Shown: positions 1 to 10,131 of the stretch, in pieces
Position numbering within the stretch: the stretch's first letter is position 1
How the letters are laid out: each line of letters opens with the position of its first letter
NCBI GenBank assembly: GCA_902579985.1
Contig: CACHIV010000001.1
Coordinates: forward strand, 186,001-250,000
Length of the DNA: 64,000 nucleotides
Direction: 5' to 3'
Source of the DNA: an uncultured Pelagibacteraceae bacterium
Lineage (GTDB): Bacteria > Pseudomonadota > Alphaproteobacteria > Pelagibacterales > Pelagibacteraceae
The notes under the pieces: model-generated
Told to the model about the DNA's origin: nothing
Databases searched by the model: none
Seen by the model: only the letters and a program-made list of their open reading frames with translations
Program-made: the position numbers and the translations under genes

Positions 1-737
1 TGAGCTTTAACATTAGTACCATATGTATAATAGTTTTTTATTCTAATTTTTTTTAACAGTTTATTATTATTTTGATCATCAATACAAATAAATGATTTTC
101 CAAATGAAGGAACTTTATAAATAAATTGGGTAAATAAATTTTTAAGATCATCCATAGATTTATAAAAATCCATATGTTCTCTATCAATATTAGTGATAAT
201 TGAGTATGTAGGAGGAACATGGATGAAGCTTCCATCCGATTCATCTGCTTCTAGTATACACCAATCACTTTTTCCAAGTTTAGCTGAATTATTTAATGAG
301 TTTAAAACTCCTCCATTTATTATTGTTGGATCCAATTTTGTTTTAGAAAATATTGAAGCTAATAAAGATGTGGTTGTTGTTTTGCCATGAGAACCCGTTA
401 CGACAATATTTTTTGTTAATGAAACAATATGTGCTAACATTTCTCCTCTCTTATAAATTGGTAAATGTTTCTTTTTTGCTTCAATTAATTCTAAATTATT
501 TTTTTTTATTGCAGAGGAAACAACTATAATTGTTGCATTCTTTAAATTTTTTTTTGCATGTTTAGTAGAAACTTTAATTTTATTTTTTTTAAGACGTTCA
601 ATATTTTTGTTATTTGAAATATCACTACCCTGAACGTTAAAGCCCATTCCTTTCATTATCAATGATAGGCCGCTCATACCAATACCTCCGATGCCGATAA
701 AATGTATAACTTCAGCTTTTGCTAATTCAATTTTCAT
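1..737 (-). CDS. murC: UDP-N-acetylmuramate--L-alanine ligase MurC, N-terminal part (cut by window edge)
   Basis: MurC adds L-alanine to UDP-MurNAc, the first step of the peptide stem, in the cytoplasm. Only about 245 N-terminal codons are present; the gene continues past the left edge. The translation starts MKIELAKAEVIHFIGIGGIG, the dinucleotide-like N-domain, and carries the Mur-ligase P-loop TGSHGKTTTT (near 367-400) and then EADESDGSF and TNIDREHMD. The ATG at 737 lies inside the end of murG, an 11-bp overlap, so the two are translationally coupled. It is the last visible gene of the dcw cluster. Identity is secure from the motifs and the gene order. Confidence 0.95.
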   Translation of the reverse strand, partial: MKIELAKAEVIHFIGIGGIGMSGLSLIMKGMGFNVQGSDISNNKNIERLKKNKIKVSTKHAKKNLKNATIIVVSSAIKKNNLELIEAKKKHLPIYKRGEMLAHIVSLTKNIVVTGSHGKTTTTSLLASIFSKTKLDPTIINGGVLNSLNNSAKLGKSDWCILEADESDGSFIHVPPTYSIITNIDREHMDFYKSMDDLKNLFTQFIYKVPSFGKSFICIDDQNNNKLLKKIRIKNYYTYGTNVKA

Positions 738-1794
738 TAATAATAGTTATTATTTTTTGATTTATATTATTCCATGTATTTTGATAATTAAAATTTTTCA
801 TATTCTTTTTTTTATCTGAATATTCACTTTTATTCTCGATAATATTAAATAATTTTTCTGTCAGATTTTTTTTATTGGTTTCATTTTGATTAATAATCCA
901 GTTACATCCTTTATTTTGATAAAATAATGCATTTTCAAATTGGTGATTATCTTTAGCACTGGGTAAGGGAATAGTAATATGAGCTAAATTCAAAAAAACT
1001 AATTCAGCCAATGTAGATGCGCCAGCTCTTGTTATACATATGTTAGACTTACTCATAAATTTTAAAATGTTATCATTAAAATTAAATAACTCATTTTCAA
1101 TATTATTTTTAGAATAAAAGTTTTTTAAATTATCAAAATTTTCATTACTTGTTTGATGAAAAATTTTTAATCTATATTTTTTTGATAACTCTAAAGCTGA
1201 GTCTTTAATTATTGTATCAAATATCTGCGCTCCTTGACTTCCCCCAATTACTAATAATCTAATTTCATCATCTATATCATTTATTATTTTTGATGAATAA
1301 AATTCTTTTCTCAATAAAGTAGGTATTACAGATATATTTTTTTTAAATTTTTTCGGGAAATTTTTTATATTCTCAGAGTAACAAAAAATTTTTTTACAAG
1401 AACTTATAAATAAACTATTTGATCTTCCAAGAACCATATTTGGCTCAAATAAAAATAATTTAAGATTAAGAATTTTAGATGCAATGCATAAGGGTAAAGA
1501 CATATAGCCACCTGTTGAAATAATTATTTCAATTTTTTTTTTTTTTAATAAAAATATAGACTTCAAAGTTAAGAAAAATATTGAAAAAATTTGAAAAGGT
1601 AATAAAAAAATATTTTTTGATATTTTTGGAACATTAATAATTTCTATATTAAATTTATCTTTATTTAAAAATTCAACTCCTCTATTATCGGATGACAGAA
1701 AAATATTAAAATCTTTTTTTAAATGTTCATAAAAAATTGTTGCTGGAATAACATGTCCTCCAGAACCTCCTGTACTAATTAAAATATTTATCAT
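727..1794 (-). CDS. murG: UDP-GlcNAc:lipid I N-acetylglucosaminyltransferase MurG
   Basis: MurG transfers GlcNAc onto lipid I to make lipid II at the inner face of the cytoplasmic membrane. The 355-residue protein has the usual MurG length. It begins with the glycine-rich loop ISTGGSGGHVIPA, has a second one at LVIGGSQGAQIF, and carries the donor-site segment TRAGASTLAELVFLNLAHITIPLP. It starts one base after ftsW ends and overlaps murC by 11 bp, within the tightly packed wall-synthesis operon. Nothing unusual was seen. Confidence 0.97.
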   Translation of the reverse strand: MINILISTGGSGGHVIPATIFYEHLKKDFNIFLSSDNRGVEFLNKDKFNIEIINVPKISKNIFLLPFQIFSIFFLTLKSIFLLKKKKIEIIISTGGYMSLPLCIASKILNLKLFLFEPNMVLGRSNSLFISSCKKIFCYSENIKNFPKKFKKNISVIPTLLRKEFYSSKIINDIDDEIRLLVIGGSQGAQIFDTIIKDSALELSKKYRLKIFHQTSNENFDNLKNFYSKNNIENELFNFNDNILKFMSKSNICITRAGASTLAELVFLNLAHITIPLPSAKDNHQFENALFYQNKGCNWIINQNETNKKNLTEKLFNIIENKSEYSDKKKNMKNFNYQNTWNNINQKIITIINEN

Positions 1795-1795
1795 A

Positions 1796-2920
1796 TTAAT
1801 TTACTTTTCTTTTTGTTAAATTAAGAATTATACCTGAAAGAATAGACACACCTATAATAGACGAACCACCATAACTTAAGAAAGGCAATGTCATACCAGT
1901 TGTAGGAAACAATCTTATATTAACTCCTACATGTATTAAGGCTTGAACAGCTATAAGAGTGATTGAACCTACTAAAACTAATTTAACTTTTTCATTTTCC
2001 TCTAAATATACTTTCTTAAATACAGTGTAGATGAAAAACAAAAACATAATTAATATTAAAATAATTATAATGACACCAAATTCTTCTGATATTACAGAAA
2101 TAATAAAATCTGTATGTGTTTCTGATCCTTTATATTTTAATGTTCCTTCTCCTATACCTTTTCCAAAAAATCCACCACTTGAAATTCCATCAATAGATTT
2201 AGCTGCCTGCGCGCCGTGTGATCCTGTATCAGGATTAAAGAAAGAAAAAATTCTTTTTTTTATATATTCAAATTTCGAAACATAAAAAATCATATAAATT
2301 AAGGATGTTAAAGAAATACTAAAAAAAGTCAGAAAGAGAATAAGACTTATTCCTGAAATAAAAACCAAAGTAATCCATGATAAAAAAATAAGTAAAGTTT
2401 GTCCTATATCTGGTTGGATCATTAACAAAAAAGACACAGGAACTATAGCTATAAAACTAAGAAGGTATTTATAATAAATATGAATATTTTTTTCACTGCT
2501 TAAAATGGTAGCTAAAATTATAATTGTGAAAGGTTTAATGAGTTCTACTGGCTGAAATCTTGGTAAAAAAAACAAGTTTAACCAACGTTTAGCTCCATTA
2601 ACTTCCGTACCAATTAACGGAACCAAAAATAGGAAAACTAAAGAAATAAAAAATAAAAAAATTGAGAGAGAAAAAAGATTTTTTTCACTTAAAGATGAAA
2701 AAAATATTAAAATAACAATACCAAAAAAAATATAAGCTAAATGTTTAAAAAAGAAAAAATAAGTATTAGTTTCTAACTTATCTGATGCAATTAAAGATGT
2801 TGAGGCCAAAGAAAAAAAAAGCCCTAAACTGAATAAAATTAAAATAAGTAAAAAAATAGTTTTATCAATATTCTTCCACCATCCATAATAGTATCTGTAA
2901 ATTGAATTATTTTTTAACAT
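1796..2920 (-). CDS. ftsW: SEDS-family peptidoglycan polymerase FtsW
   Basis: FtsW is the multi-pass septal glycosyltransferase that polymerises lipid II and works with FtsI. The protein is about 374 residues with roughly ten hydrophobic segments. SEDS signatures include the loop GTEVNGAKRWLNL, the conserved QPVELIKPF, and LSYGGSSIIGVS near the C-terminus. The reading frame stays open upstream to 2986, but that would lie inside murD. The ATG at 2920 gives a sensible cytoplasmic N-terminus (MLKNNSIYRYYYGWWKNIDK) and a 14-bp overlap with murD, so I chose it. Confidence 0.95.
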   Translation of the reverse strand: MLKNNSIYRYYYGWWKNIDKTIFLLILILFSLGLFFSLASTSLIASDKLETNTYFFFFKHLAYIFFGIVILIFFSSLSEKNLFSLSIFLFFISLVFLFLVPLIGTEVNGAKRWLNLFFLPRFQPVELIKPFTIIILATILSSEKNIHIYYKYLLSFIAIVPVSFLLMIQPDIGQTLLIFLSWITLVFISGISLILFLTFFSISLTSLIYMIFYVSKFEYIKKRIFSFFNPDTGSHGAQAAKSIDGISSGGFFGKGIGEGTLKYKGSETHTDFIISVISEEFGVIIIILILIMFLFFIYTVFKKVYLEENEKVKLVLVGSITLIAVQALIHVGVNIRLFPTTGMTLPFLSYGGSSIIGVSILSGIILNLTKRKVN

Positions 2921-4217
2921 GATTAAATTTTTTAATAAGGTTATTAAAATACTTTCCTCTTTGTTCAAAGTTTTCAAAACTATCAAAAGAGGCTGCAGCT
3001 GGACTAAAAAGAATTATTTTATTATTTTTATCTTTATTAATATTTATATCTAAGAAGATTTTTTTTATAAGACTTTTTAAATTTTTAAAAGACTCAAATT
3101 CAATTACTTTTTTTAATTCATTGACAAAAAAACTTCTATTTTTTCCAAAGATATATGCCTTAAAATTTTTACAATCATTTTTGGATAATAAAAATTTATC
3201 ACCTCTTTTTTTTAAACCTCCAACTATCCAATAAGCATTAGATAATGATTTTAAAATACCACTTGATGACGAAAAACTTGTAGACTTTGAGTCATTGATA
3301 ATTGTTAAATCTTTAGATTTAAAAATAATTTGCTGCCTATAATTTAAACCTTTAAAATTTTTTAAAATATTTAATATATTTTTTTCTTTAATTTTTAGTA
3401 TTTTTATAATTTTTAATATAAAAGATAAATTTTCTATATTTGCTTCGGTTTTAAAATAAGGATTATTTATTTTGTTTAAGATTGTTGATTTTACATTGCC
3501 ATTAACTTTAATAATTTTAGGAAGATATTTTTTATTTTTTATATATTTTTTAATATAACCGTTATTTATATTTAAGATGGCAATGTCTTTTTTTGTTTGA
3601 TTATTTATTAATTTAAACTTTGCCTTAATATAATTTTTTAAAGTTTTATGTCTTTCTAAATGATCTGGTGAAATATTAAGTATTGCAGATATATTTGACT
3701 TAAAAATCTTACTGTATTCTAATTGATAAGAAGAGGCTTCAATTACAAAAATAGTTTTATTTGTTATATTTTTTTCAAGTAAAATTGGATTACCTATATT
3801 GCCTACCAATCTTACATCTTTTTTTTGTTTTTTTAAAACTTCATATAATATTTTTGCTGTAGTCGACTTACCATTAGTTCCAGTTATAGTAATAATTTTA
3901 TTTTTATAATATTTACAAAAAAAAATATCTAAATCAGTATTAATTTTTTTTAAATTCTTTTTTAAATATCTTTTAAGCTTACATGAATTAATATCAATTC
4001 CAGGACTAATTATTATGTAATCAATATTTTCTTTTATTAATTTCTTATAAGTTATTAAATTTTTTTTTATTTTATTATTTATTTTAATAATTTTTTTATC
4101 ATCATATAAATAAACTTTATTTTTTTTTTTTAAAAATTTAAAAGTAGATAGACCACTTTTACCAAGTCCATAAATTAAGATCTTTTTTTTAAAAAGGATT
4201 TTTTTATTATTTAACAT
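2907..4217 (-). CDS. murD: UDP-N-acetylmuramoyl-L-alanine--D-glutamate ligase MurD
   Basis: MurD adds D-glutamate to UDP-MurNAc-L-Ala. The 436-residue protein shows an N-terminal dinucleotide-like fold (YGLGKSGLS), the P-loop TITGTNGKSTTAKIL, the metal and substrate region IEASSYQLE with ISPDHLERH, and the C-terminal VGGLKKRGD and SPAAASFDSFENFEQRG typical of MurD. The frame is open upstream to 4304, but the ATG at 4217 overlaps the mraY stop by one base (TAATG), the expected coupled start. It is very lysine-rich, as are its neighbours. Confidence 0.95.
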   Translation of the reverse strand: MLNNKKILFKKKILIYGLGKSGLSTFKFLKKKNKVYLYDDKKIIKINNKIKKNLITYKKLIKENIDYIIISPGIDINSCKLKRYLKKNLKKINTDLDIFFCKYYKNKIITITGTNGKSTTAKILYEVLKKQKKDVRLVGNIGNPILLEKNITNKTIFVIEASSYQLEYSKIFKSNISAILNISPDHLERHKTLKNYIKAKFKLINNQTKKDIAILNINNGYIKKYIKNKKYLPKIIKVNGNVKSTILNKINNPYFKTEANIENLSFILKIIKILKIKEKNILNILKNFKGLNYRQQIIFKSKDLTIINDSKSTSFSSSSGILKSLSNAYWIVGGLKKRGDKFLLSKNDCKNFKAYIFGKNRSFFVNELKKVIEFESFKNLKSLIKKIFLDININKDKNNKIILFSPAAASFDSFENFEQRGKYFNNLIKKFNHVKK

Positions 4218-5302
4218 TACCTTAATTTTAATGTCGCTAATCCTATCATTGCTAAAATAATTGAAATAATCCAAAATCTTACCACCACAGTAGACTCGGG
4301 CCATCCCTTTTTTTCAAAATGATGATGTATAGGTGCCATTTTAAAAACTCTTTTTCCTGTTAACTTAAATGATAAAACTTGAACAATTACAGAAACGGCT
4401 TCAAGAACGAATACACCTCCAGTTATAGCTAAAACAATCTCATGCTTTGTAATAATTCCAATTCCACCTAGCGATCCACCTAAAGCTAATGAACCTGTGT
4501 CTCCCATAAATATTTTTGCTGGAGGAGCATTGAACCACAGGAAACCTAAACAGGCACCAATAATTGATCCACAAAATACTGAAATTTCACCCATACCCTG
4601 AACATAAGGTATCTGTAAATATTCTGAAAAAACTATATTTCCAGTAACATAACTAATAAAAGCAAAACATGCAGCCACAAGTATGACTGGGACTGTTGCT
4701 AGACCATCAAGTCCATCTGTCAAATTTACAGCATTTGATGAACCTACAATTATAAAAACGGAAAATGGTATAAAAAACCAACCAAGATTTATGACTAAAT
4801 CTTTAAAAAATGGAAAGTATAAATTAGTTAGCTCTTCATTTTCTGAAAAATGACTCAACATTATTATAGCAATTATAGCAATTAAAATTTGAGAAATAAT
4901 CTTAAACTTGAAAGAAATCCCAGATGAATTTTTAAATTTAATTTTGCTATAATCATCATATGCACCAAGTAAACCAAAAGAAGAAACAATCAAAAGTAAA
5001 AACCAAATATGCACATTAGATAAATCTCCCCATAAAAGTATTCCAGAAAACAATCCAAGAAGTATTAATACTCCACCCATTGTTGGAGTACCTATTTTTT
5101 TAATTATATGATCTGATGGACCATCTTCTCTTATCGGATTTAAAATATTCCTTGCGGAAAAGAAATTAATAAAAGGAGTGCCTATTAAAAAAACTACAAC
5201 CATTGATGTAAACATTGCTAAACCAGTTCTAAAAGTAAGATATCTAAATACATTAAGGAAAGAATATTGATCTATGAATTCTAAAATAATACTATAAAGC
5301 AT
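4217..5302 (-). CDS. mraY: Phospho-N-acetylmuramoyl-pentapeptide-transferase MraY
   Basis: MraY moves phospho-MurNAc-pentapeptide to undecaprenyl phosphate, making lipid I in the inner membrane. The 361-residue protein has about ten membrane spans. It carries the conserved GTPTMGGVLIL, the catalytic aspartates in GAYDDYSK, SNAVNLTDGLDGLA, MGDTGSLALGG and the MAPIHHHFE histidine loop. It overlaps murE::murF by 11 bp and murD by 1 bp, within the biosynthetic order MurE/F, MraY, MurD. Confidence 0.97.
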   Translation of the reverse strand: MLYSIILEFIDQYSFLNVFRYLTFRTGLAMFTSMVVVFLIGTPFINFFSARNILNPIREDGPSDHIIKKIGTPTMGGVLILLGLFSGILLWGDLSNVHIWFLLLIVSSFGLLGAYDDYSKIKFKNSSGISFKFKIISQILIAIIAIIMLSHFSENEELTNLYFPFFKDLVINLGWFFIPFSVFIIVGSSNAVNLTDGLDGLATVPVILVAACFAFISYVTGNIVFSEYLQIPYVQGMGEISVFCGSIIGACLGFLWFNAPPAKIFMGDTGSLALGGSLGGIGIITKHEIVLAITGGVFVLEAVSVIVQVLSFKLTGKRVFKMAPIHHHFEKKGWPESTVVVRFWIISIILAMIGLATLKLR

Positions 5303-8138
5303 AAATTTTTCCTTCTTTTATATCATTTGTTATTTTGTTTAGTCCCGTAGAATTTGATCCTTTAATCATTAAATAATCATTATTATTTATATCATTCTTA
5401 ATCAAATCAATTATTTGAGAATTTTTTTTTAAAACTAAGCCTTTTTTGCTCTCATTTAAATTCTTATAAGTAGTTTTTATATACTTACCAACAACATTAA
5501 CAGTATTAATTGATGTTCTATTGATACTCTTACTAATCTCTTTATGTAATTTTTTTGAATGTTTTCCTAACTCTAACATATCTCCAAGAATTAAATGTTT
5601 TTTAGAATTATTTTTGGGTAAACTATCAAAGTTTTTTAGTGCGGATTTCAATGAAAGTGGATTTGAATTATAACTTTCATCTACGAGGTAAAATTTCTTT
5701 TTAAATATTTGAACTCTAGAAATATCACCACGACCACTTGGAATTGTATAATTGTAAAAAATGTTTTCATCTAATTTATTAATATCTTTAAAAATTGATA
5801 TAATCGTTACAGCTGCTAATAAATTTCTAATATCATTTTCAAAATTTGAATTAAAATAAAAATATTTTTTTGATTTTTTAATATTTAGAGAAATTTTAAA
5901 TTTTGATTTTTTTTTCTTAATATAATTTAAACTAATATCGCAATTTTTATTGTTCATACTAAACGAAAAAATCTTAAGTTTTCTTTTTTGAGCTATTTTT
6001 TTATGAAAATTATAAAATTGATCATCGGCATTTAAAATAAGGTTTCCATCATTTCTTATATTTTTTATGATTTCAGATTTTGCTTTTGCAATTTGAGTAA
6101 TATTTTTGAAATTTTTCGCATGAGCATAAGAAATATTAGTAATAACTCCTACATCAGGTTTAATAATTTTTGATAGAAAATCAATTTCACCCTTTTTATC
6201 CATTCCTATTTCAAAAACACCAAATTTATTATCTATTTTTAAATTAAATAAGCTTAAAGGAACACCAAACTTATTATTAAACGATTTTCTTGAATATGTG
6301 GTGCTGCTAATTTTATCTAATGTTTTTCCAACTATCTCTTTTAAAGAAGTTTTACCACAACTTCCAGTAATGGCTATAATTTTACTAAACGTATTATCTC
6401 TTAGCAATGAAGCAGACTCGGTTAAAAATTTTAAAGTATCTTTAACTCTAATTTGATTTCGTTTTTTTTTTTTAAGATTCACTATCGCTAAAGATGCTCC
6501 TCTTTTAAAAGCCTCTCGTATATATAAGTTTCCATTTTTATTTTTACCTTTAATAGCAAAAAATATATCTTTTTTTTTTATTTCTTTAGAATTTATAGAT
6601 GCATTATTAATTTTTGTTTTTAAAGAAATATTATTTGAACCACTTAATTGTTTAAAAATATTTAATTTAATATTAGATGAAAGACTTTTGTTTTTTATTT
6701 TAATAAATTTGAGTATTTCTTTTTTATCAGAAAATAAATTCTCTTTATTTCCATAAATTTGTTTACTTTCATGTCCTTTTCCAGCTACAATTAAAATTTC
6801 ACCTATTTTAAGTTCAAATATTGCCTTTTTTATTGCCTCTGATCTATTTGAAATTTCAAAACATTTCAATTTATCAACTTGCTTTTTAATTATTGATCTT
6901 ATTTTTTTTGGATTTTCATATCTCGGGTTATCGTCAGTTATATATATTTTATCACAATAATCATTTGCAATTTTGCCCATCATAGATCTTTTAGATTTGT
7001 CTCGATTTCCTCCACAACCAAAAACTATAGAAATTTTTTTATCTTTAAATTGTTCTTTCAAATTTTGCAAAGATACTTTCAATGCATCAGGGGTATGAGC
7101 ATAATCTAATATAACTTTTGATTTATTTTTTATATTTCCAATTTTTTCTAATCTTCCGTTTACTGGTTTTATCTTATTCATGACATCAATTATTTTTTTA
7201 AAATTAAGTCCACTTTTCTCAGCAGCTAACATTGCCATTAAGATATTCTTAATTTGTATCTTTCCTATTAAATTTGTTTGAAATTTATAATTTTGGTTTT
7301 TATATCTAATTTCAATTAATTGTTTATCCTCAAAATATTTTTGAGAAACTATAGTTAGATCACTCTTGTAATTAGATATTGTTTTAATGTTAAGTTTTCT
7401 TTTAGAAGCTACTCTCCTAATTTGTTTATATTCTGGTATTTCAATATCAGTAATTACAGTAGAGTTTTTTTTAAGCAATTTTTCAAATAAATATAATTTT
7501 GATTTGAAATAATCTTTAAAGTTTTTATGATAATCTAAATGATCATGAGATAGATTAGTAAAAATTCCAGTTGAAAATTTAAGACCATCAAGTCTATTTT
7601 GTTTTAGTCCATGACTTGAGGCTTCTAGTATAACATGGTTTATCTTATTCTTTTTAATACTATTTAAACAAGAGCTTAATTCGATTGGATCTAAAGTAGT
7701 TTTAGAAATATTTTTTTTAAATCTTGTAGTTTTAAGTCCCAAAGTTCCTATAGATGCCGCTTTCTTTTTATTTAATTTAAAAATCTGCAAATAAAAGTCT
7801 GCTATGGATGATTTTCCATTTGTTCCTGTGACAGCTATTAAATTTTTAGGTTTCTTTTTATAAATTTTATAAGAAATCTCTGATAATGACTTTCTTACAT
7901 TTTTAGATCTTAAATAGAGTATTTTTTTTTTAAAACCTGTAAACTTATTATTAGAAACAATAGTTTTGGCACCTTTTTTTATAGCATGATCTATAAATCT
8001 ATTGCCGTCTACTTTTTTTCCTTTAATAGCAAAAAAAATATCATTTTTTTTACATTTTAAACTATTAAAGCTAAGACCTGAAAAATAATGTCTTCTATAT
8101 TTAAAATTTATTTTTTGAAAATAATTGCCTATGAACAT
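5292..8138 (-). CDS. murE-murF: Bifunctional MurE-MurF fusion: UDP-MurNAc-tripeptide synthetase / D-Ala-D-Ala ligase
   Basis: One uninterrupted 948-residue frame carries two complete Mur ligases. Residues about 1-475 are MurE: P-loop TGTNGKS at 104-110, EASSHGLKQNR, and the DDNPR motif that in MurE goes with meso-diaminopimelate. After a short polar linker (about 475-495), residues to 948 are MurF: ITGSCGKTSLKEIVG, SYNSNPLSLKSAL and LGDMLELG. Both halves keep the N-terminal FFAIKG segment, so neither is truncated. The protein should do two successive additions, DAP then D-Ala-D-Ala. MurE-MurF fusions are known elsewhere, for example in Bordetella. It starts 3 bp after ftsI. Confidence 0.96.
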   Translation of the reverse strand: MFIGNYFQKINFKYRRHYFSGLSFNSLKCKKNDIFFAIKGKKVDGNRFIDHAIKKGAKTIVSNNKFTGFKKKILYLRSKNVRKSLSEISYKIYKKKPKNLIAVTGTNGKSSIADFYLQIFKLNKKKAASIGTLGLKTTRFKKNISKTTLDPIELSSCLNSIKKNKINHVILEASSHGLKQNRLDGLKFSTGIFTNLSHDHLDYHKNFKDYFKSKLYLFEKLLKKNSTVITDIEIPEYKQIRRVASKRKLNIKTISNYKSDLTIVSQKYFEDKQLIEIRYKNQNYKFQTNLIGKIQIKNILMAMLAAEKSGLNFKKIIDVMNKIKPVNGRLEKIGNIKNKSKVILDYAHTPDALKVSLQNLKEQFKDKKISIVFGCGGNRDKSKRSMMGKIANDYCDKIYITDDNPRYENPKKIRSIIKKQVDKLKCFEISNRSEAIKKAIFELKIGEILIVAGKGHESKQIYGNKENLFSDKKEILKFIKIKNKSLSSNIKLNIFKQLSGSNNISLKTKINNASINSKEIKKKDIFFAIKGKNKNGNLYIREAFKRGASLAIVNLKKKKRNQIRVKDTLKFLTESASLLRDNTFSKIIAITGSCGKTSLKEIVGKTLDKISSTTYSRKSFNNKFGVPLSLFNLKIDNKFGVFEIGMDKKGEIDFLSKIIKPDVGVITNISYAHAKNFKNITQIAKAKSEIIKNIRNDGNLILNADDQFYNFHKKIAQKRKLKIFSFSMNNKNCDISLNYIKKKKSKFKISLNIKKSKKYFYFNSNFENDIRNLLAAVTIISIFKDINKLDENIFYNYTIPSGRGDISRVQIFKKKFYLVDESYNSNPLSLKSALKNFDSLPKNNSKKHLILGDMLELGKHSKKLHKEISKSINRTSINTVNVVGKYIKTTYKNLNESKKGLVLKKNSQIIDLIKNDINNNDYLMIKGSNSTGLNKITNDIKEGKIYAL

Positions 8139-8141
8139 GTC

Positions 8142-9827
8142 TTAATTAATTTCTATATATTTTGTGGCTAAAATGGGTCCAATTTTTTCTATGATTTGGC
8201 CAGCTACTTCTACAGATGTCCACCCAGCTGTATTAAAAGGTGTGCCTTTATATGAACCTTTCTTGTTTCTATAATTGTATATATAATCAGAAGATATTTT
8301 TGGTTCATCCATTAAAACTACTAAAGTATATTTTGGATTTGATATAGGAAAAACTGCTACAAAAGTATTTACTTTAGCCCTTGAGTAACCTCCAATTGTT
8401 GTTTTTTGTGCAGTTCCAGTTTTTCCCCCAACATCATAACCTTTTACATTTGCTAACCCGGCCGTTCCTTCCTTTGTTGCTACAATTTTTCTTAATATTA
8501 AATTTATTTTTTCAGAAACGTCTCTTCTTATAATTCTTTTATCTTTTTTTTCACTTGAGCCCCAGTAAAGTAAAGTTGGATTAACTTGAAATCCTCCGTT
8601 AGAAATAATGGCATAGCCTTTAGCAAGTTGAAGCGGTGTTGTTGTTATACCATGACCAAAAGATACTGTTGCGAGTTTACACTTTCCCCATCTAAAAGGT
8701 ATTGGCTGACCTACTTCTTCAATTTCAAAATCGATTTTATTTAGAACACCTATATTTTCTAAAAATGCTTTTAATCTTTTTATTTCTAGTTTTTGACCAA
8801 TTCTAACTGATCCAATATTTCCAGATCTTATTAAAATTTGTTCAACAGTTAAATCAGAAGGAATTTTGTCATCATATTCTGCTATAATACTCTTTCCACA
8901 TTTTAAACTTTTTTCTAAATTTAAAAATTTAGTTTGAGGCTCTATCAATTTTGCTTCTAGACCGGCAGCTATAGTAAAAGTTTTAAAAACAGAACCTAAT
9001 TCATAAACACCTTTTGTGGCTCTATTAATATAATTTTTATCATCTATTTTTTGTCTTTTATTTAAATCAAAATCTGGATAAGAGATCATTGAAATTATCT
9101 CTCCATTATTAACATTCATTAATATTGCTGTACTACCTTTGCTTTTAAAGATAGACTGAAATTTAATTAATTCCTCCCTAATTAGATATTGTATATCTGC
9201 ATCAACAGTTAATTTAAGAGGTTCTTTTATTTCTTTTAACTTTTTATCGAAAGATTTTTCTATTCCTGATATTCCATTATTATCATCATCTATTTGACCG
9301 ATTATATGACTGAATAGATTTTTTTGAGGGTAAATTCTAGTTAACTTTTCTTCTGATTTAATTGCTTTGTCACCAAGCAACATTATTCTTTCATATTTTT
9401 CCTGAGAAATTTTTTTCTCTAAATAAAAAAATTTTTTTTTTTTAAGTTTTTTTTTAATTAAATCATAATTTTTATTTGGAAAAATCAATTTTAAATTAAT
9501 TAACAATTTCTTTTCGTCTATAACTTCAATTGGATTAATCCCTATGTCAATTGAACTGACTGTTTTAACTAAGTAATTTCCATTTCGATCAACAATATCT
9601 GCTCTATAATCTTTTTCACTAATTATAGGTTTGGTTTCTTCAAAATTTGACTTTAATGAACCAAGATGCAAAAGTTGAATCGAGTAAATAATTGAAATAG
9701 TTAAAAAAATAAAAAAAATAAAAGCTATTCTATTAAATTCTATATTTAAATTTGTTTTATTTTTTTTATATAAAAATTCACTCTCATAATCCTCTAGAAC
9801 AATATTTTCATTATTTTTTTTATTCAT
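8142..9827 (-). CDS. ftsI: Septal penicillin-binding protein 3, transpeptidase FtsI
   Basis: FtsI is the class B PBP that crosslinks septal peptidoglycan with FtsW. The 561-residue protein has a short cytoplasmic tail, one membrane anchor at about residues 31-50, a PBP dimerisation region, and the transpeptidase domain with its three motifs: SVFK (catalytic serine, in ELGSVFKTFT), SGN (in IRSGNIGSVRIG) and KTG (in VGGKTGTAQKT). It overlaps ftsL by 8 bp and precedes murE::murF by 3 bp, so it is in the same transcript. Confidence 0.96.
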   Translation of the reverse strand: MNKKNNENIVLEDYESEFLYKKNKTNLNIEFNRIAFIFFIFLTISIIYSIQLLHLGSLKSNFEETKPIISEKDYRADIVDRNGNYLVKTVSSIDIGINPIEVIDEKKLLINLKLIFPNKNYDLIKKKLKKKKFFYLEKKISQEKYERIMLLGDKAIKSEEKLTRIYPQKNLFSHIIGQIDDDNNGISGIEKSFDKKLKEIKEPLKLTVDADIQYLIREELIKFQSIFKSKGSTAILMNVNNGEIISMISYPDFDLNKRQKIDDKNYINRATKGVYELGSVFKTFTIAAGLEAKLIEPQTKFLNLEKSLKCGKSIIAEYDDKIPSDLTVEQILIRSGNIGSVRIGQKLEIKRLKAFLENIGVLNKIDFEIEEVGQPIPFRWGKCKLATVSFGHGITTTPLQLAKGYAIISNGGFQVNPTLLYWGSSEKKDKRIIRRDVSEKINLILRKIVATKEGTAGLANVKGYDVGGKTGTAQKTTIGGYSRAKVNTFVAVFPISNPKYTLVVLMDEPKISSDYIYNYRNKKGSYKGTPFNTAGWTSVEVAGQIIEKIGPILATKYIEIN

Positions 9828-10131
9828 TAATTGTTAATTGAGTATGAAAGTCAGTAATATCTAAATTGCCATTTTTAATAGATATTTTTTTAATTTTTGT
9901 AATATCTATATTAATTAATTGATTTTCAAAATATTGATACTGATATTTTATTAATTTTTCTGGAGAACTTAAGTAATTGTATTCCAACATGATATCTCCA
10001 AATTGTGCATTTAGTAATCTAATATTTTCTTTTTTTGTAAAAATTTTATCTTCAATTTCTTTTGTAGAATTTTTTACTAATGATGTAATTAGTATCAATA
10101 TCAGTATAGAAAAAAGTGCAATTTTTTTCAT
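9820..10131 (-). CDS. ftsL: Cell division protein FtsL
   Basis: A 103-residue protein with one N-terminal membrane span (about residues 4-20), then a charged heptad-like helix and the segment [12 protein letters not shown], which resembles the FtsL motif preceding the end of the coiled coil. FtsL pairs with FtsB/FtsQ to activate FtsWI. Sequence conservation in FtsL is low, so the call rests on size, topology, the S-P-E-K/R-L motif and its fixed place between rsmH (4-bp overlap) and ftsI (8-bp overlap). Confidence 0.85.
   Translation of the reverse strand: MKKIALFSILILILITSLVKNSTKEIEDKIFTKKENIRLLNAQFGDIMLEYNYLSSPEKLIKYQYQYFENQLINIDITKIKKISIKNGNLDITDFHTQLTINE

Noticed and set aside
5292..8138. 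murE and murF as two genes joined by a missed stop
   Set aside because: No stop and no internal start with a ribosome-binding site was seen near codons 475-495; the frame continues smoothly through the linker.
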